A stretch of DNA of 64,000 nucleotides from Limanda limanda (lineage: Eukaryota > Chordata > Actinopteri > Pleuronectiformes > Pleuronectidae), in assembly GCF_963576545.1 (NCBI RefSeq), contig NC_083636.1, forward strand, positions 7,505,856 to 7,569,855, given 5' to 3'. Position numbers and translations under genes: made by a program. Below the pieces are notes generated by a model that did no database searches, had not been told where the DNA came from, and was given only the letters and a program-made list of their open reading frames with translations. Positions 28,901-39,412 of the stretch are shown here, in pieces. Position 1 is the stretch's first letter. The number at the start of each line of letters is the position of its first letter.

Positions 28901-29506
28901 CTTGAGATTTTGTATCATATCGTTTGAAGTCTTTGATGTTAAGGACATTTTATTGATTGGCATTGATTTTTTTTAATTTGTCCTCTTTGTCACAGCTTTG
29001 TTGAAAGGTGCAATACAATTAAAGTTATAATTATGGTTCTGTCCACAGCTCTGATTTAAATATCAAACATATATAAAATAAATTGAAGTGAATGCCGAAT
29101 TTAAGAGGGCAGTATAATAATAAGTCAGGAGTTTTTACCATTGCTACAAGTTTGCTGCTTAACAGAGAAACAATACACGGTGTTTTTCTGAATGAGGTTT
29201 GGTGTGGGGCTCTATTTCAAGCATTCAGTCAGGCATGAGTTTTTTCACATAAAAGCAAACATTGAATACAGCTTTTACCTTTCCAGAGCCTTGTTCTTAC
29301 TCATCCAACAAATAGAAAATTGTGCATCATCCGTGTGTCCTGGAAGAAAGTGCACACAAAGAATCTCTCTACAAGTCTGTGCGACAAACTTTGATTTCAA
29401 CAATAACCTCGGTGAGACAAAGAACTTGATACTCACCAAACGATATGACCTGCGTCACCAGGATCAAACACATGGAGGAAAACTGGAAGGAGTTCCTGAA
29501 AGACAT
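19955..29506 (-). CDS. umodl1: Uromodulin-like 1-type protein (FN3, SEA-like, EGF, ZP, TM)
   Basis: Nineteen phase-compatible exons: 29506-29437, 29339-29279, 28455-28301, 28207-28143, 28018-27925, 27621-27358, 26983-26693, 26218-25967, 25089-24766, 24528-24407, 24116-24090, 23804-23585, 23457-23302, 22416-22226, 21735-21584, 21439-21182, 21057-20904, 20574-20442 and 20079-19955. They give 1037 codons plus stop. In order: a signal peptide (MSFRNSFQFSSMCLILVTQV), a variable N-terminal region, four FN3-like phase-1 exons, a SEA-like region over three exons, an EGF module (CTASKYKLCPRNSLC, then CVCQHGF), a ZP module over four exons, a furin-type site (RSKRS), and a C-terminal transmembrane helix (FIVAGLMGFLGITMLSVIAI). 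ZP modules polymerise extracellularly after cleavage at such a site. Domain order fits UMODL1 best; another ZP/FN3 protein is possible. Confidence 0.75.
25565..25745 (+). mobile_element. 5'-truncated LINE tail in a UMODL1-like intron
   Basis: It closely matches the last ~170 bp of the LINE at 39234-42769, including ATACCGGCTGCTATGA, the GGGGATGAATAAAGTA block and a short ATCT tail. It is a dead, 5'-truncated insertion of the same family. Confidence 0.8.
28640..28832 (-). mobile_element. Degraded copy of the GGTTCA MITE in a UMODL1-like intron
   Basis: The stretch GTGGTGAAGTTGCATGTTGC and the sequence around it are shared, in reverse orientation, with the MITE at 4849-5169. The right end (TGAACCTTTA) is present; the left end is too decayed to place. 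It includes an interrupted poly-G tract near 28756. Confidence 0.55.
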
Positions 29507-29509
29507 TTA

Positions 29510-30475
29510 TAAACATTATAATCCACTAAATCCATCTGAAGATGATGTTGATTCTATAACTTAGAAGTTATTTCCTACATTTTTCTTGTATTCTTTAATG
29601 AGTCACAGTGTGTTCATTAGAAAGAGGTGTGGAGGTGACACTCCTAATGAGTGACAGCTGTGCCCACAAGCACTGAACTCTCCAGTTGGAACAGGAAACA
29701 GACCATCATGGGTATTTAATGTCTATCCCACTGATACCAATACTAATTGTCATAGTAACACGTTGAGGTTACTACCATGATAATCAAGAGGAATTTAATC
29801 TTTAAAAAAACCTTTTGGATTTAGTTTCTCTATAACAGTTGATTGGCCAATACCCCAAAATGTAAGACACCAAATTCGTATTTAAAAAAAGAACATAAAG
29901 GTCATGCAAGGCAATGCAGTTTATTTATGAACCAGGTGTTATACAGGGACATTTAAAAAAAAAAAACAAGATAAAAGAAATGGATTTTAAATCAGAAAGA
30001 AGTTATTAGAACAATTTACAAGCAAAATGAAAGAGATTATAAAAGAGTAGAATAAACGAGGTGAAGATATTAAAATAGGCTGAAAACATATAAAAATAAT
30101 CTCAATTTATGTAGAAAGAGAAAAATAATAATAAGATAGTAGACAGAAATTAGTAAAATAAGAATAGAATAAAATGAGATAATGGTATGTAGGTTTTCAA
30201 CCTGGTTTTGAACATGTCAATGGATGGAGCATATTTTAGGACAATCAGACAGTTCATAACAGAGAGCAGAATGATTTAAAAAAAATAAATAATGTGATTC
30301 TATCTCTGACAAAAAATTCTCATTCACAAATCATACCCAAAGTGTATAGTTTTTTTAATCTGAATTTAAGTCCTATTCAAATCCTGAAAGTTTGTTTAAA
30401 AGAATAAAAGCACATAGATTGTTCAACATTTTATAAGGTTTTCCAACTGAAATAAAGAGGACACCCCCTTTTAAG
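29510..30475. other. Intergenic, upstream of the UMODL1-like gene
   Basis: Very AT-rich, with A-rich runs near 29955 and low-complexity GATAAAAGA-like stretches. No gene seen. The promoter of the UMODL1-like gene should lie just right of 29506, but no clear TATA box was identified. Confidence 0.45.
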
Positions 30476-30479
30476 TTTA

Positions 30480-30534
30480 TTAGGGCCCGAGCACTGACCT
30501 GATAGGTGAGGCTCTATTGAAATTGTAAGGATTA

Positions 30535-30583
<49 letters not shown>

Positions 30584-31062
30584 CAAATGAATTAGCTTTT
30601 TGAGGGCTTTACCATGCTCAAATTCTTACCAAAATTTGCAGAAAGTTAGAAAGTGGTTAACATTTACGTATTCTGGAGCAATTTTCAATGGGCGTCGCAA
30701 AATGGCTCAACGGTGCCCCCGAGACCCCCGGATTGTGTTCACATTGACCGATCTTCACAAAAATCAATATACAGGTGTATCATGACCAGACAAACAAAAA
30801 GGTCTCAGGTGCAATTGGAAAAATTTCCTCAAACCGTGTCAACGGCGAAGGTTCATCCTTCGCCAAAGGAGACAATGTTGTCATAACTCCACTGTGCATT
30901 GTCCTATCACCACCAAACTTCTGTTTCATGATCAGAGTCAAAGCCTGTACAGCTCTATGTGTCAAAATGTCCTCAGTCATTATTTATTTTTTTCAGGCAA
31001 AACGCATGCAACGCTTCAAAATGCATGTGCTCGGGCCTGCCCAGTTCTGCTTTGCAGCCCTA
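30480..31062 (+). mobile_element. Dispersed element with AGGGCCCGAGCAC / TGCTCGGGCCTG ends
   Basis: The left end TAGGGCCCGAGCACTGACC is followed by an (ATT)n run at 30532-30579. The right end contains TGCTCGGGCCTGCCC and finishes with GCAGCCCTA, so the termini are short inverted repeats around AGGGC. This looks like a non-autonomous DNA element common in fish genomes. A truncated copy in the opposite orientation lies near 62838-62905. The open frames inside it have no recognisable product. Confidence 0.6.
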
Positions 31063-31609
31063 GAAATTTTAGAAATTGTATTTTATAGTTGGTACTTTCC
31101 AGGGTTGAGCAATTCTGGTTTATTATTTATTCACAGTCTCAAGAGTCCAAACTATCCAGCAACGTGTTTTCACTGCAACAGAACCATGGCTCACTGTAGT
31201 CCAGACCCGGATAACGTCTTCTGCTCCGAGGAACCGTTCACACCTGATGTTCAGTTCTGAGGCAACTTGAGTTCTGACAGATTTCTATAAAGAGACAAAA
31301 TGTCTCTGGGCTCAGTCTCTGCAGGACAGAGGATAAAAAACTGCTTTTTGTTTCTGTACATTTCGGTTCAGTCAGTTCAAAATGTGAATAAAACCAGATA
31401 CAAACTTTGTACACAAGTCAGAAGTTATATTTATTTTTAGTTTTGGGTAAAATTTGTTTATATTTTGTCTTTCTTTGTATTTTGTATTAATTACAGTCAA
31501 ATGTAAATTGAGAACTTGAAACCTGATTGTTAGAAATATTGTGGTGAAATAAATACAGTTACAGTGATGAGCTGTTCTGGTTATTGCCACACACACGTCT
31601 CCTCAACGT

Positions 31610-31815
31610 GTCGTCTCTGTCGTGGTTCTGTCGACTCACAAGATGAAGACATCGGACTTTGAGTGCAGGACGAGCTTCATCTGGAAAGAACTGAAAAGTG
31701 GAAACATCTGGTTAAGGATCTCCAGCCCGAAGCCGTGTGATGCTGGGAGATACCAGAGCAAGAGGCTTTGGAGGAACGTCCCTCGAGACAGCACCACAGT
31801 GGAGCTGTGTGTGTG
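31610..31815 (+). pseudogene. Decayed Ig V-like exon, copy A
   Basis: The frame encodes GRTS-like strands of an Ig V-set domain: CRTSFIWKELKSGN, WLRISSPKPCDAGRY, then STTVELCV. This resembles the C-terminal half of butyrophilin/B7-type V domains. The Cys expected two residues after the DAGRY tyrosine is missing (YQSK instead of YxC). No leader, N-terminal half or membrane exon was found nearby. I read it as a relic exon. Confidence 0.55.
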
Positions 31816-31817
31816 TG

Positions 31818-32554
31818 CAGGCACGTGCACAGATAGACCACTAGTGGTGCTCAAGCACCAGCCCTTTTCCCCTGGATGAGAAAAGTGCCCCTGCTCCATT
31901 TTTTTCTTCATTCATCAATATTAAGAATAAAAATTACTCTCTCGGTCATCAATTCCCCCCAAATGTTTTTTGATATCTGACGGGTCACTTATTTGAGTTG
32001 TTGTGAGAAATTCGCCCCGACATGCTCCGCGGCGCTCACAAGCCCCCGCCGCGCCCCTCCCTCCTCCTCCTCCACTTAGTGCTCATGCAGTGCTGAGCGC
32101 CAAACGGCTGCAACTACTTCTTCTCTGACGTTGATGTTTAATGAAGAGAGAGAGAGGGAGAGAGACACAGTCAGACAGACAGGCAGGCAGGCAGGCAGAT
32201 AATTTAATGGCAGTTTTACTGTTCTACAAATTAGACAAGTTCAGTAGTTTTGTTTCCTTTAAAATCGTAATTATTGAAATGAAAGGTAGGCATTTAAACA
32301 TATTTTTTGATTATTTAACATATTATTTGGTTATGTTATATGAACATGTTTTGTCTGTTTTTGCCTGTTATTCATTTATTTATTCAATTTGATGATTTGA
32401 GTTAGTTTGTTAATAAAAATAAATATATAGGTTGAAAATATCCTGTGTTTTTTATTAATTTATTATTATTTTTAATATCATAAATAATTTTGGCAATGGG
32501 TGCCCTTTTTTTGGTTTGAGCACCTGCCCCCCAAAATGTCTGTGCACGTGCCTG
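31818..32554. mobile_element. Non-autonomous hAT-type element in copy A
   Basis: Perfect 16-bp terminal inverted repeats CAGGCACGTGCACAGA / TCTGTGCACGTGCCTG enclose 737 bp. The flanking octamers TGTGTGTG and TGTGGGAG agree at 6 of 8 positions. Copy B shows the corresponding site without the element (near 36175). It contains a short CAGA/CAGG microsatellite near 32170. No transposase frame is seen. Confidence 0.8.
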
Positions 32555-33149
32555 TGTGGGAGTCCAGTCAAACCAGTGTTTCTACACTTAGAAAGGCTTT
32601 GCTCTGGATCTATAGAAAACCTTCAACCTCCCTGTTGCTAACATGTTGTAGAGAACGGCCTGAACTTTGTTCCTAAATCCAGTTGATCCAGGACCCGATC
32701 CAATCCAGCTCGACACCGCCCCGGCCACTTTAATGCTGGTCTGAGGAGGATCCAGTCTGATCTGTTTGGGCCCGAGTCAAAGTCTGAACCTTCAGGCCTG
32801 AGCCCAATGGAGACCAGTCCATTCCAGCACATTAACACGAGAACCACCCAGTCCCATTTAATGGGGATTGATCCCGACCCACTTGATTCAGCCAGAACCT
32901 GGTCCATTCAGACTTGACCCTGATCCGACCACAGTAATGCAAGTCTGAATCTTCCAGATCCTCTCAGGCCTGATTCAGAACCTGTGGATTCCTTCAGGCT
33001 ACAGTCGAATCTGATCCGACCTGAACAGTCCGGATTCTGAATCGTGTCCCTCTGTCACATTCATAAGGACATGTGGCGTCTGAACTAAACGCTGTTCCAC
33101 ATCTGAAGGTGTCACCATCTGCTCCGGTCAATTTTCCAAATGTAAACAG

Positions 33150-33660
33150 TAGAGTAAAGTAGATTTACGATGTGAGGGTGTGGATCTATGACAGATCACA
33201 GGATTTTAACGACTGGTGTGATGTGTCCAAGACTAAAGACACGATAATCCACTTCCGGAAGTAGCCTCCATCTATTCCCTCTGTTTTTAATTCATGGCCG
33301 AGCTGTTGAAGTTGTCCGTCAAATATCTGGGAACAACAATCGACAACAAACTCACATTTGAAGCCGACACTGATGCTGTTTGTGCAAAGGTCCACCAGCG
33401 ATAAATGTCTATCACCAGGGGAGAAGGTTTAATGTGGATTCTGCTCACAGATCTATAGAATCCAACCAAGATGAAAGACTTTGAGACGTAAGAACTCATC
33501 TGTCCCTGCGACCGTCGGCCTCATTAAAGCATCATGTGATCTACAGGCCCTTATGTACATGTGTGTTGTGTGTATAGAATTATTACCATCCTTTATTCTT
33601 TGCTGGCTATAACAAAAACAGACTCTTGGGGATAATAAAGTTTATCTTGAGCTGCTGCTT
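33150..33660 (+). mobile_element. LINE remnant in copy A
   Basis: Broken reading frames recall the end of a Rex1-like reverse transcriptase: KTKDTIIHFRK, then VKYLGTTIDNKLTFE after a frame change, then DAVCAKVHQR. The segment ends with CTTGGGGATAATAAAGTTTA, a typical LINE tail. It is inactive because of stops and shifts. The same remnant is in copy B. Confidence 0.6.
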
Positions 33661-34363
33661 CACTCTATTTCATGTGACGTCATAATCTCGTTTCTCTGAC
33701 GTCCAGCAGGTTGTTGGTTTGATTCCCCTGATCTCTTACTTTTCCTCTGTGTGTGAAATCATCCACTTTTATTCTGCACTTTCACCTTTTTGCCATTTAT
33801 TGTAAAAGGTCTTAAATCTCTGATGCCATAAACACACACAGAACCACTAACAGATGGTGCATGAAGGGATTTTTCATGTGCACAGTATTTCACATGAAAT
33901 GTGAAGCTGGCATCTGCAACACGTTTTACACACATCTGTGTTTAAAACCTGTTGAAGCCTTTCATTGTGAAGCTCGTTCAAATGGTGTTGATATGTTTTC
34001 TTACAGACTTTTTACTTTTTACCAAACAGACACCACTAGAAACCCTGTTTTTATTTCCACGTCATCTTCTGATGTGAATTTTGACTTATAGCTGCATATT
34101 TGAATGGCGTATTAAAAGCTCTCCTGGAAGTAGTTTGCTGCTGTAGAAAGATACGATCAGGTGTTCGTGCATTCAGGAGGAAGTGGAGCTGAATTTCATA
34201 ATTCGATTGTGACAGCGTCAGCTCAACTTCTTCAAACCAGGTTCTGCTGTGACTAAGCAGGAGTCAGAATCTCATCACACGGTCTTCAGGCATCAAAAGG
34301 CTTTTTACATTTAACTATACTTCTATTTGTAGTTTGGGTAAAAGTGAACATGATGAATTAAAA

Positions 34364-35544
34364 TGTTGGGACATGGTTTTTGCGCAAACCGCAGGCCTCT
34401 CTTTCAGCCTGTATGTGTAGTCAAAATCTGAAAGCACATGGTCTTTGTCTTGAGAAAGCCACATGCCGTATGGGCTGGAGCAAACTCAATCTCCCAAGAA
34501 GCCACAGGTTCCATTGTTCTGAGACATTCAAGAAACTCATGCTCCCAGAGGGCTACAGGTTCCCTTTGTTTCAGCAAAGTCACAAATAAGTGTGAAAAGC
34601 CACCGGGGTCAACTCCAATTGGTCACTCTGGCCACATGACCTGAGGGTCATCAGCCCAATATAAGGAGAAGGTCTCCCCCAACTCTCTCTCTTTCCTCAA
34701 CCCCACCGAAGACAGCAGGCGGCCAAACCGCCTCTTCTGCAACTCCAAGGGAGGGGGGTCCAGGCTGCTTCACTCTCTTTCTCCACCGACCACCACTGAG
34801 GACAGCAGGCGACCAGCCGTCTCTCCTGCACCGCCTAGGAGAGGGCCGGGTTGCAGCAGCACATCACCTCTTCCCATCCAACAACTGGAGGGCAAAGGTC
34901 GAGCTTTCAGCTCATCTTCTCAAGGAAATCTCCTCGCCCTTCAAGCTTTTCCAGACTCCTTGCAGCGACTCGGTGTCCTCTAAGTAAGAACTTCGAACCA
35001 GCATCTGAGCCACAGCTCAACAGAACCGCGGAAGCAGAGACCACACGAACCAGAGACTTCAAAGCCAGGACGAACGGCGGACCGCACAGCAACTTTCTCC
35101 TTGTTCTACGACTGGTAACATACTGGGCTTAATAATGAGACTAGACTAGAAACAAGACTGTTTTTGAAACTTTATTATGTCCATAATAAATGTTTTCTTT
35201 TAAACTTGTCCTTTCATTAATGTTGCATAAGTGAATTTTGCCAACCGTTACACTATCAAGAACTCTATAAACCTTAACTGTTCATTATATAATCTTTCAT
35301 AGTAAATATTAAGATTTCTAAGTGAACAAGATCTGAATGAGACTGATCTTAATCAATAAATTGGCTATCTTTTCCCTTCTGTGAAGGGTGGTGCCCCACG
35401 AGAATTTTAAATCAACTAAAGTTATGATTTAATATTAATATTTTAGATATAAATGTTTTTATATTTCATTTTGATGACCAAATTTATTGAACGCCTAAAG
35501 GCACACCATCTTATGGTATCACTCCTAAGCATTATTGCACAACA
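34364..35544 (+). mobile_element. LTR of a retroelement (LTR A)
   Basis: It begins TGTTGGGACATGG and ends TTGCACAACA, giving TGTTG/CAACA ends. It holds a CCAAT-ATATAAGG promoter-like stretch at 34656-34666 and an AATAAA at 35185-35190, as expected for U3 and R. A second copy, inverted, lies at 38991-43990. After the right end comes TTTA and then TGGTGCAGCCCGTG, which could be a primer-binding site, so this may be a 5' LTR with a short internal remnant up to about 35889. No gag, pol or env frame was recognised. Confidence 0.65.
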
Positions 35545-35889
35545 TTTATGGTGCAGCCCGTGTAAGGGAGAGTACAGTTGGCAAAACTTCATGACTATGC
35601 AATATTAATGTGTTTTTCATTTTAGGCCAACGCCAGATGTAACTGAATTTGGAATTTACACTCAAGCTAAAGGTTTGAATTCAATTCCACTAGTCTGCCA
35701 CCGGAGCAGACATTCAACCGTATTTACAAAAAAGTGCATTGTGGTCAAAATTTAATTAACTCAGAAATGAAATGTTTATTAATAATTAATTTTTAATAAC
35801 TACCATTTTAAGTCCCCATAGTGTTACACTAAAAGATTGCTATCGTTGCTAATAGTTCAAGTTGAATGTTCTTTGTTCTCTGTGTGTTG
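35545..35889 (+). other. Sequence between LTR A and duplication copy B
   Basis: AT-rich and non-coding. Possibly the start of the internal region of the LTR element, judging only from the TGGTGCAGCCC string four bases after the LTR end. Confidence 0.3.
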
Positions 35890-35975
35890 TTGTTAGAAAT
35901 ATTGTGGTGAAATAAACACAGTGACAGTGTTGAGCTCTTGTGGTTATTGCTCCACACACGTCTCTTAAACGTGTC

Positions 35976-36180
35976 GTCTCTGTCGTGGTTCTGTCGACTC
36001 ACGAGATGAAGACATCGGACTTTGAGAGCAGGACGAGCTTCTGCTGGAAAGAACTGAAAAGTGGAAAGATCTGGTTAAGGATCTCCAGCCTGAAGCTGTG
36101 TGATGCTGGGAGATACCAGAGCAAGAGGCTTTGGAGGAACGTCCCTGGAGACAGCACCACAGTGGAGCTGTGTGTGTCTG
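35976..36180 (+). pseudogene. Decayed Ig V-like exon, copy B
   Basis: It reads SRTSFCWKELKSGK, IWLRISSLKLCDAGRY, then STTVELCV. It is nearly the same as copy A and shares the loss of the canonical YxC cysteine, so that loss predates the duplication. The LRISSLKLCDAGRY version is closer to a functional V domain than copy A. Confidence 0.55.
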
Positions 36181-36779
36181 TGTCCAGTCAAACCAGTGTT
36201 TCTACACTTAGAAAGGCTTTGCTCTGGTTCTATAGAGAACCTTCAACCTCCCTGTTGCTAACATGTTGTAGAGAATGGCCTGAATTTTGTTCCTAATTCC
36301 AGTTGATCCAGGACCCGATCCAATCCAGCTCGACACCGGCCCCGGCCACTTTCATGCTGGTCTGAGGGAGATCCAGTCTGATCTGTTTGGGCCCGAGTCA
36401 AAGTCTGAACCTTCAGGCATGAGCCCAATGCAGACCAGTCCATTCCAGCACATTAACACGAGAACCACCCAGTCCCATTTAATGGAGATTGATCCCGACC
36501 CACTTGATTCAGCCAGAACCTGGTCCATTCAGACTTGACCCTGATCCAACCACAGTAATGCAAGTCTGAATCTTCCAGATCCTCTCAGGCCTGATTCAGA
36601 ACCTGTGGATTCCTTCAGGCTACAGTCGAATCTGATCTGACCTGAACAGTCTGGATTCTGAATCGTGTCCCTCTGTCAGATTCATAAGGACATGTCTGAA
36701 CTAAACGCTGTTCCACATCTGAAGGTGTCACCATCTGCTCCGGTCAATTTTCCAAATGTAAACAGTAGAGTAAAGTAGA

Positions 36780-37275
36780 TTTAAGATGTGAGGGTGTGGA
36801 TCTATGACAGATCACAGGATTTTAACGACTGGTGTAATGTGTCCAAGACTAAAGACACGATAATCCACTTCCGGAAGTAGCCTCCATCTATTCCCTCTAT
36901 TTTTAATTCATGGCCGAGCTGTTGAAGTTGTCCGTCAAATATCTGGGAACAACAATCGACAACAAAATCACATTTGAAGCCGACACTGATGCTGTTTGTG
37001 CAAAGGTCCACCAGCGATAAACGTCTATCACCAGGGGAGAAGGTTTAATGTGGATTCTGCTCACAGATCTATAGAATCCAACCAAGATGAAAGACTTTGA
37101 GACGTAAGAACTCATCTGTCCCTGCGACCGTCGGCCTCATTAAAGCATCATGTGATCTACAGGCCCTTATGTACATGTGTGTTGTGTGTATAGAATTATA
37201 ACTTTCCTTTATTCTTTGCTGGCTGTAACACATACAGACTCTTGGGGATAATAAAGTTGATCTTGAGCTGCTGCT
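36780..37275 (+). mobile_element. LINE remnant in copy B
   Basis: Same broken reverse-transcriptase C-terminal remnant as in copy A, with the tail CTTGGGGATAATAAAGTTGA. It was inherited through the segmental duplication. Confidence 0.6.
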
Positions 37276-38590
37276 TCACTCTATTTCATGTGACGTCATA
37301 ATCTCGTTTCTCTGACGTCCAGCAGGTTGTTGGTTTGATTACCCTGATCTCTTACTTTTCCTCTGTGTGTGAAATCATCCACTTTTATTCTGCACTTTCA
37401 CCTTTTTGCCATTTATTGTAAAATGTCTTAAATCCCTGATGCCATAAACACACACAGAACCACTAACACATGGTGCATGAAGGGATTTTTCATGTTCACA
37501 GTATTTCACATGAAATGTGAAGCTGGCATCTGCAACACGTTTCACACATTTCCATAGAAGCACATTTCTTTATTTCTTCACGACTTTTCATATTCTTTGA
37601 TTAGATCTCTGTGGTTAATTTACTTGAATATTCTTTGTACTGGTGATAAAGTGTTTGTGTACAGTTTATGATTTGACCTTTTTATTATACTTTTATGATT
37701 CATTCATATATCAATGAATAGAGTGGAGCTCTGACTGTGTCGTCCCACTGAACTGAAACACAACTGAATGAAATGCAATGAGACAATGTCCAGCTGACTC
37801 CAGTTTATTTACCCATTAAACATGATCCCATCAACCCCCCCCTCCCCCATTCATTAAGCCAATTTTGTTCTTCCTTAATTAAATTGTATTTCATTAAAAA
37901 ACATCTACTTGAATATAATAAAACAAACAACAGGTTTAACTTTGACACATTTTTCGATCTGTGTATAAAACCCATTGAAGCCTTTCATTGTGAAGCTCGT
38001 TCAAATGGTGTTGATATGTTTTCTTACAGACTTTTTACCAAACAGACACCAGCAGAAATCCTGTTTTTATTTCCACGTCATCTACTGATGTGAATTTTGA
38101 CTTATAGCTGCATATTTGAATGGCGTATACAAAGCTCTCCTGGAAGTAGTTTGCTGCTGTAGAAAGATGCGATCAGGTGTTCGTGTATTGAGGAGGAAGT
38201 GGAGCTGAATTTCATAATTTGATTGTGACTCAGCGTCACCTCAACTTCTTCAAACCAGGTTCTGCTGTGACTAAGCAGGAGTCAGAATCTCATCACACGG
38301 TCTCCAGGCATCAAAAGGCTTTTTACATTTAACTACAGTTCTATTTGTAGTTTGGGTAAAAGTGAATGTGATGAATTCAAACTACTGCTGCACATGGTTC
38401 TTGTTATGTTCTTCTTCACACTGTGATTGAAGGTGATCACTAGCATTTCACACATCATAGATACAAGCTCTTTAAAAGTCTGCATTTTAAGCAGCAGTTT
38501 TCATGCAGAGCATCTGGAGTCAGAGGACTGATCCTGAAAAGACTCAATAAAGTGATATATTATCTTCTGATCTCCATGAAAGCCGTCGCT

Positions 38591-38890
38591 ACCTCCACCA
38601 GGAGCTCATGTTCTCACCCATGTCCATTGTTGTGTTCGTTGGTTTATCAACAGGATTACACAAAAACTACTGAACCAATATCCACAAAACTTGGTAGAAG
38701 GATGGAACCAAGAACCCAATGAGTTTGGTGCAGAAACGGACAAAGGGGCAGGAAGTTTTTCACTTTGTTTAAAATTAACATGTTTGACTTTTACACCAGT
38801 TTCCCAGTGAATGATTCCGATTTATAAAACTGGTATATTAGTGTTTGCAGATGATTGAACTGGACTGTTGGGGCTAGGCGGAGGCACTCA
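38591..38890. repeat. Dispersed repeat with CTACCTCCACC / GGCGGAGGC ends
   Basis: The left part CTACCTCCACCAGGAGC and the right part GGCGGAGGCACTC form short inverted ends. The interior holds GGATTACACAAAAACTACTG, a string repeated with variation at about 49420 and 50350 in Fc-receptor-like introns. It is a non-coding MITE-like family. Confidence 0.55.
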
Positions 38891-39412
38891 GAGGGAAATT
38901 CTACATCTTGTGTCATTCTAGTGTTTATGAATTAAGTCAACACACTATTGTCAGATTATTTGCTTGCCTGTAAATCAGTGATAATATAGATGTTGTGCAA
39001 TAATGGTTAGGAGTGATACCATAAGCTGGTGTGCCTTTAGGCGATCAATAAATTTGGTTATCAAATAAAATATAAAACATTAATATTTAAAATATTAATA
39101 TTAAATCATAACTTTAGTTTTTTTAAGTTCTATCGGGGCACCACCATTCACAGAAGGGAAAAGATAGCCAATTTATTGATTAAGATCAGTCTCATTTAGA
39201 TGTAGTTCAATAATAAATCTTAATATTTACTATTGGCCTTCACCACAGACCTTCCCACACCTCCCACCCCCAGGACATCCTCACATCACCCACAGCCCCC
39301 CACCACCTCCTACAACACACACCTCTCTGCACCACCCTCATCCCTTCCACCCTCAAACCCACCACTGACATCCCCCACCCCCCAGTCTTGACTCCACTTC
39401 ACAGCCAGCCAG

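Larger units (their letters stand above)
31527..34360 (+). repeat. Segmental duplication copy A
   Basis: It is homologous in the same orientation to 35890-38378. It contains a decayed Ig V-like exon (about 31610-31815), a 737-bp hAT insertion absent from copy B, a stretch of unknown sequence and a LINE remnant (33150-33660). It lacks about 410 bp found in copy B near 37545-37960. Divergence by eye is a few percent. Confidence 0.85.
35890..38378 (+). repeat. Segmental duplication copy B
   Basis: Direct-orientation counterpart of 31527-34360. It lacks the hAT element of copy A but retains about 410 bp (37545-37960) missing from A. It contains the paired V-like exon (35976-36180) and LINE remnant (about 36780-37275). 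Confidence 0.85.

Noticed and set aside
30775..31260. A 161-residue plus-strand frame.
   Set aside because: It starts inside a dispersed DNA element and continues into flanking DNA. No family resemblance.
34851..35132. A 93-residue frame in LTR A.
   Set aside because: It lies in the LTR between promoter-like and poly-A signals and is not a recognisable gag or accessory protein. Its inverted copy in LTR B is not conserved as a frame.
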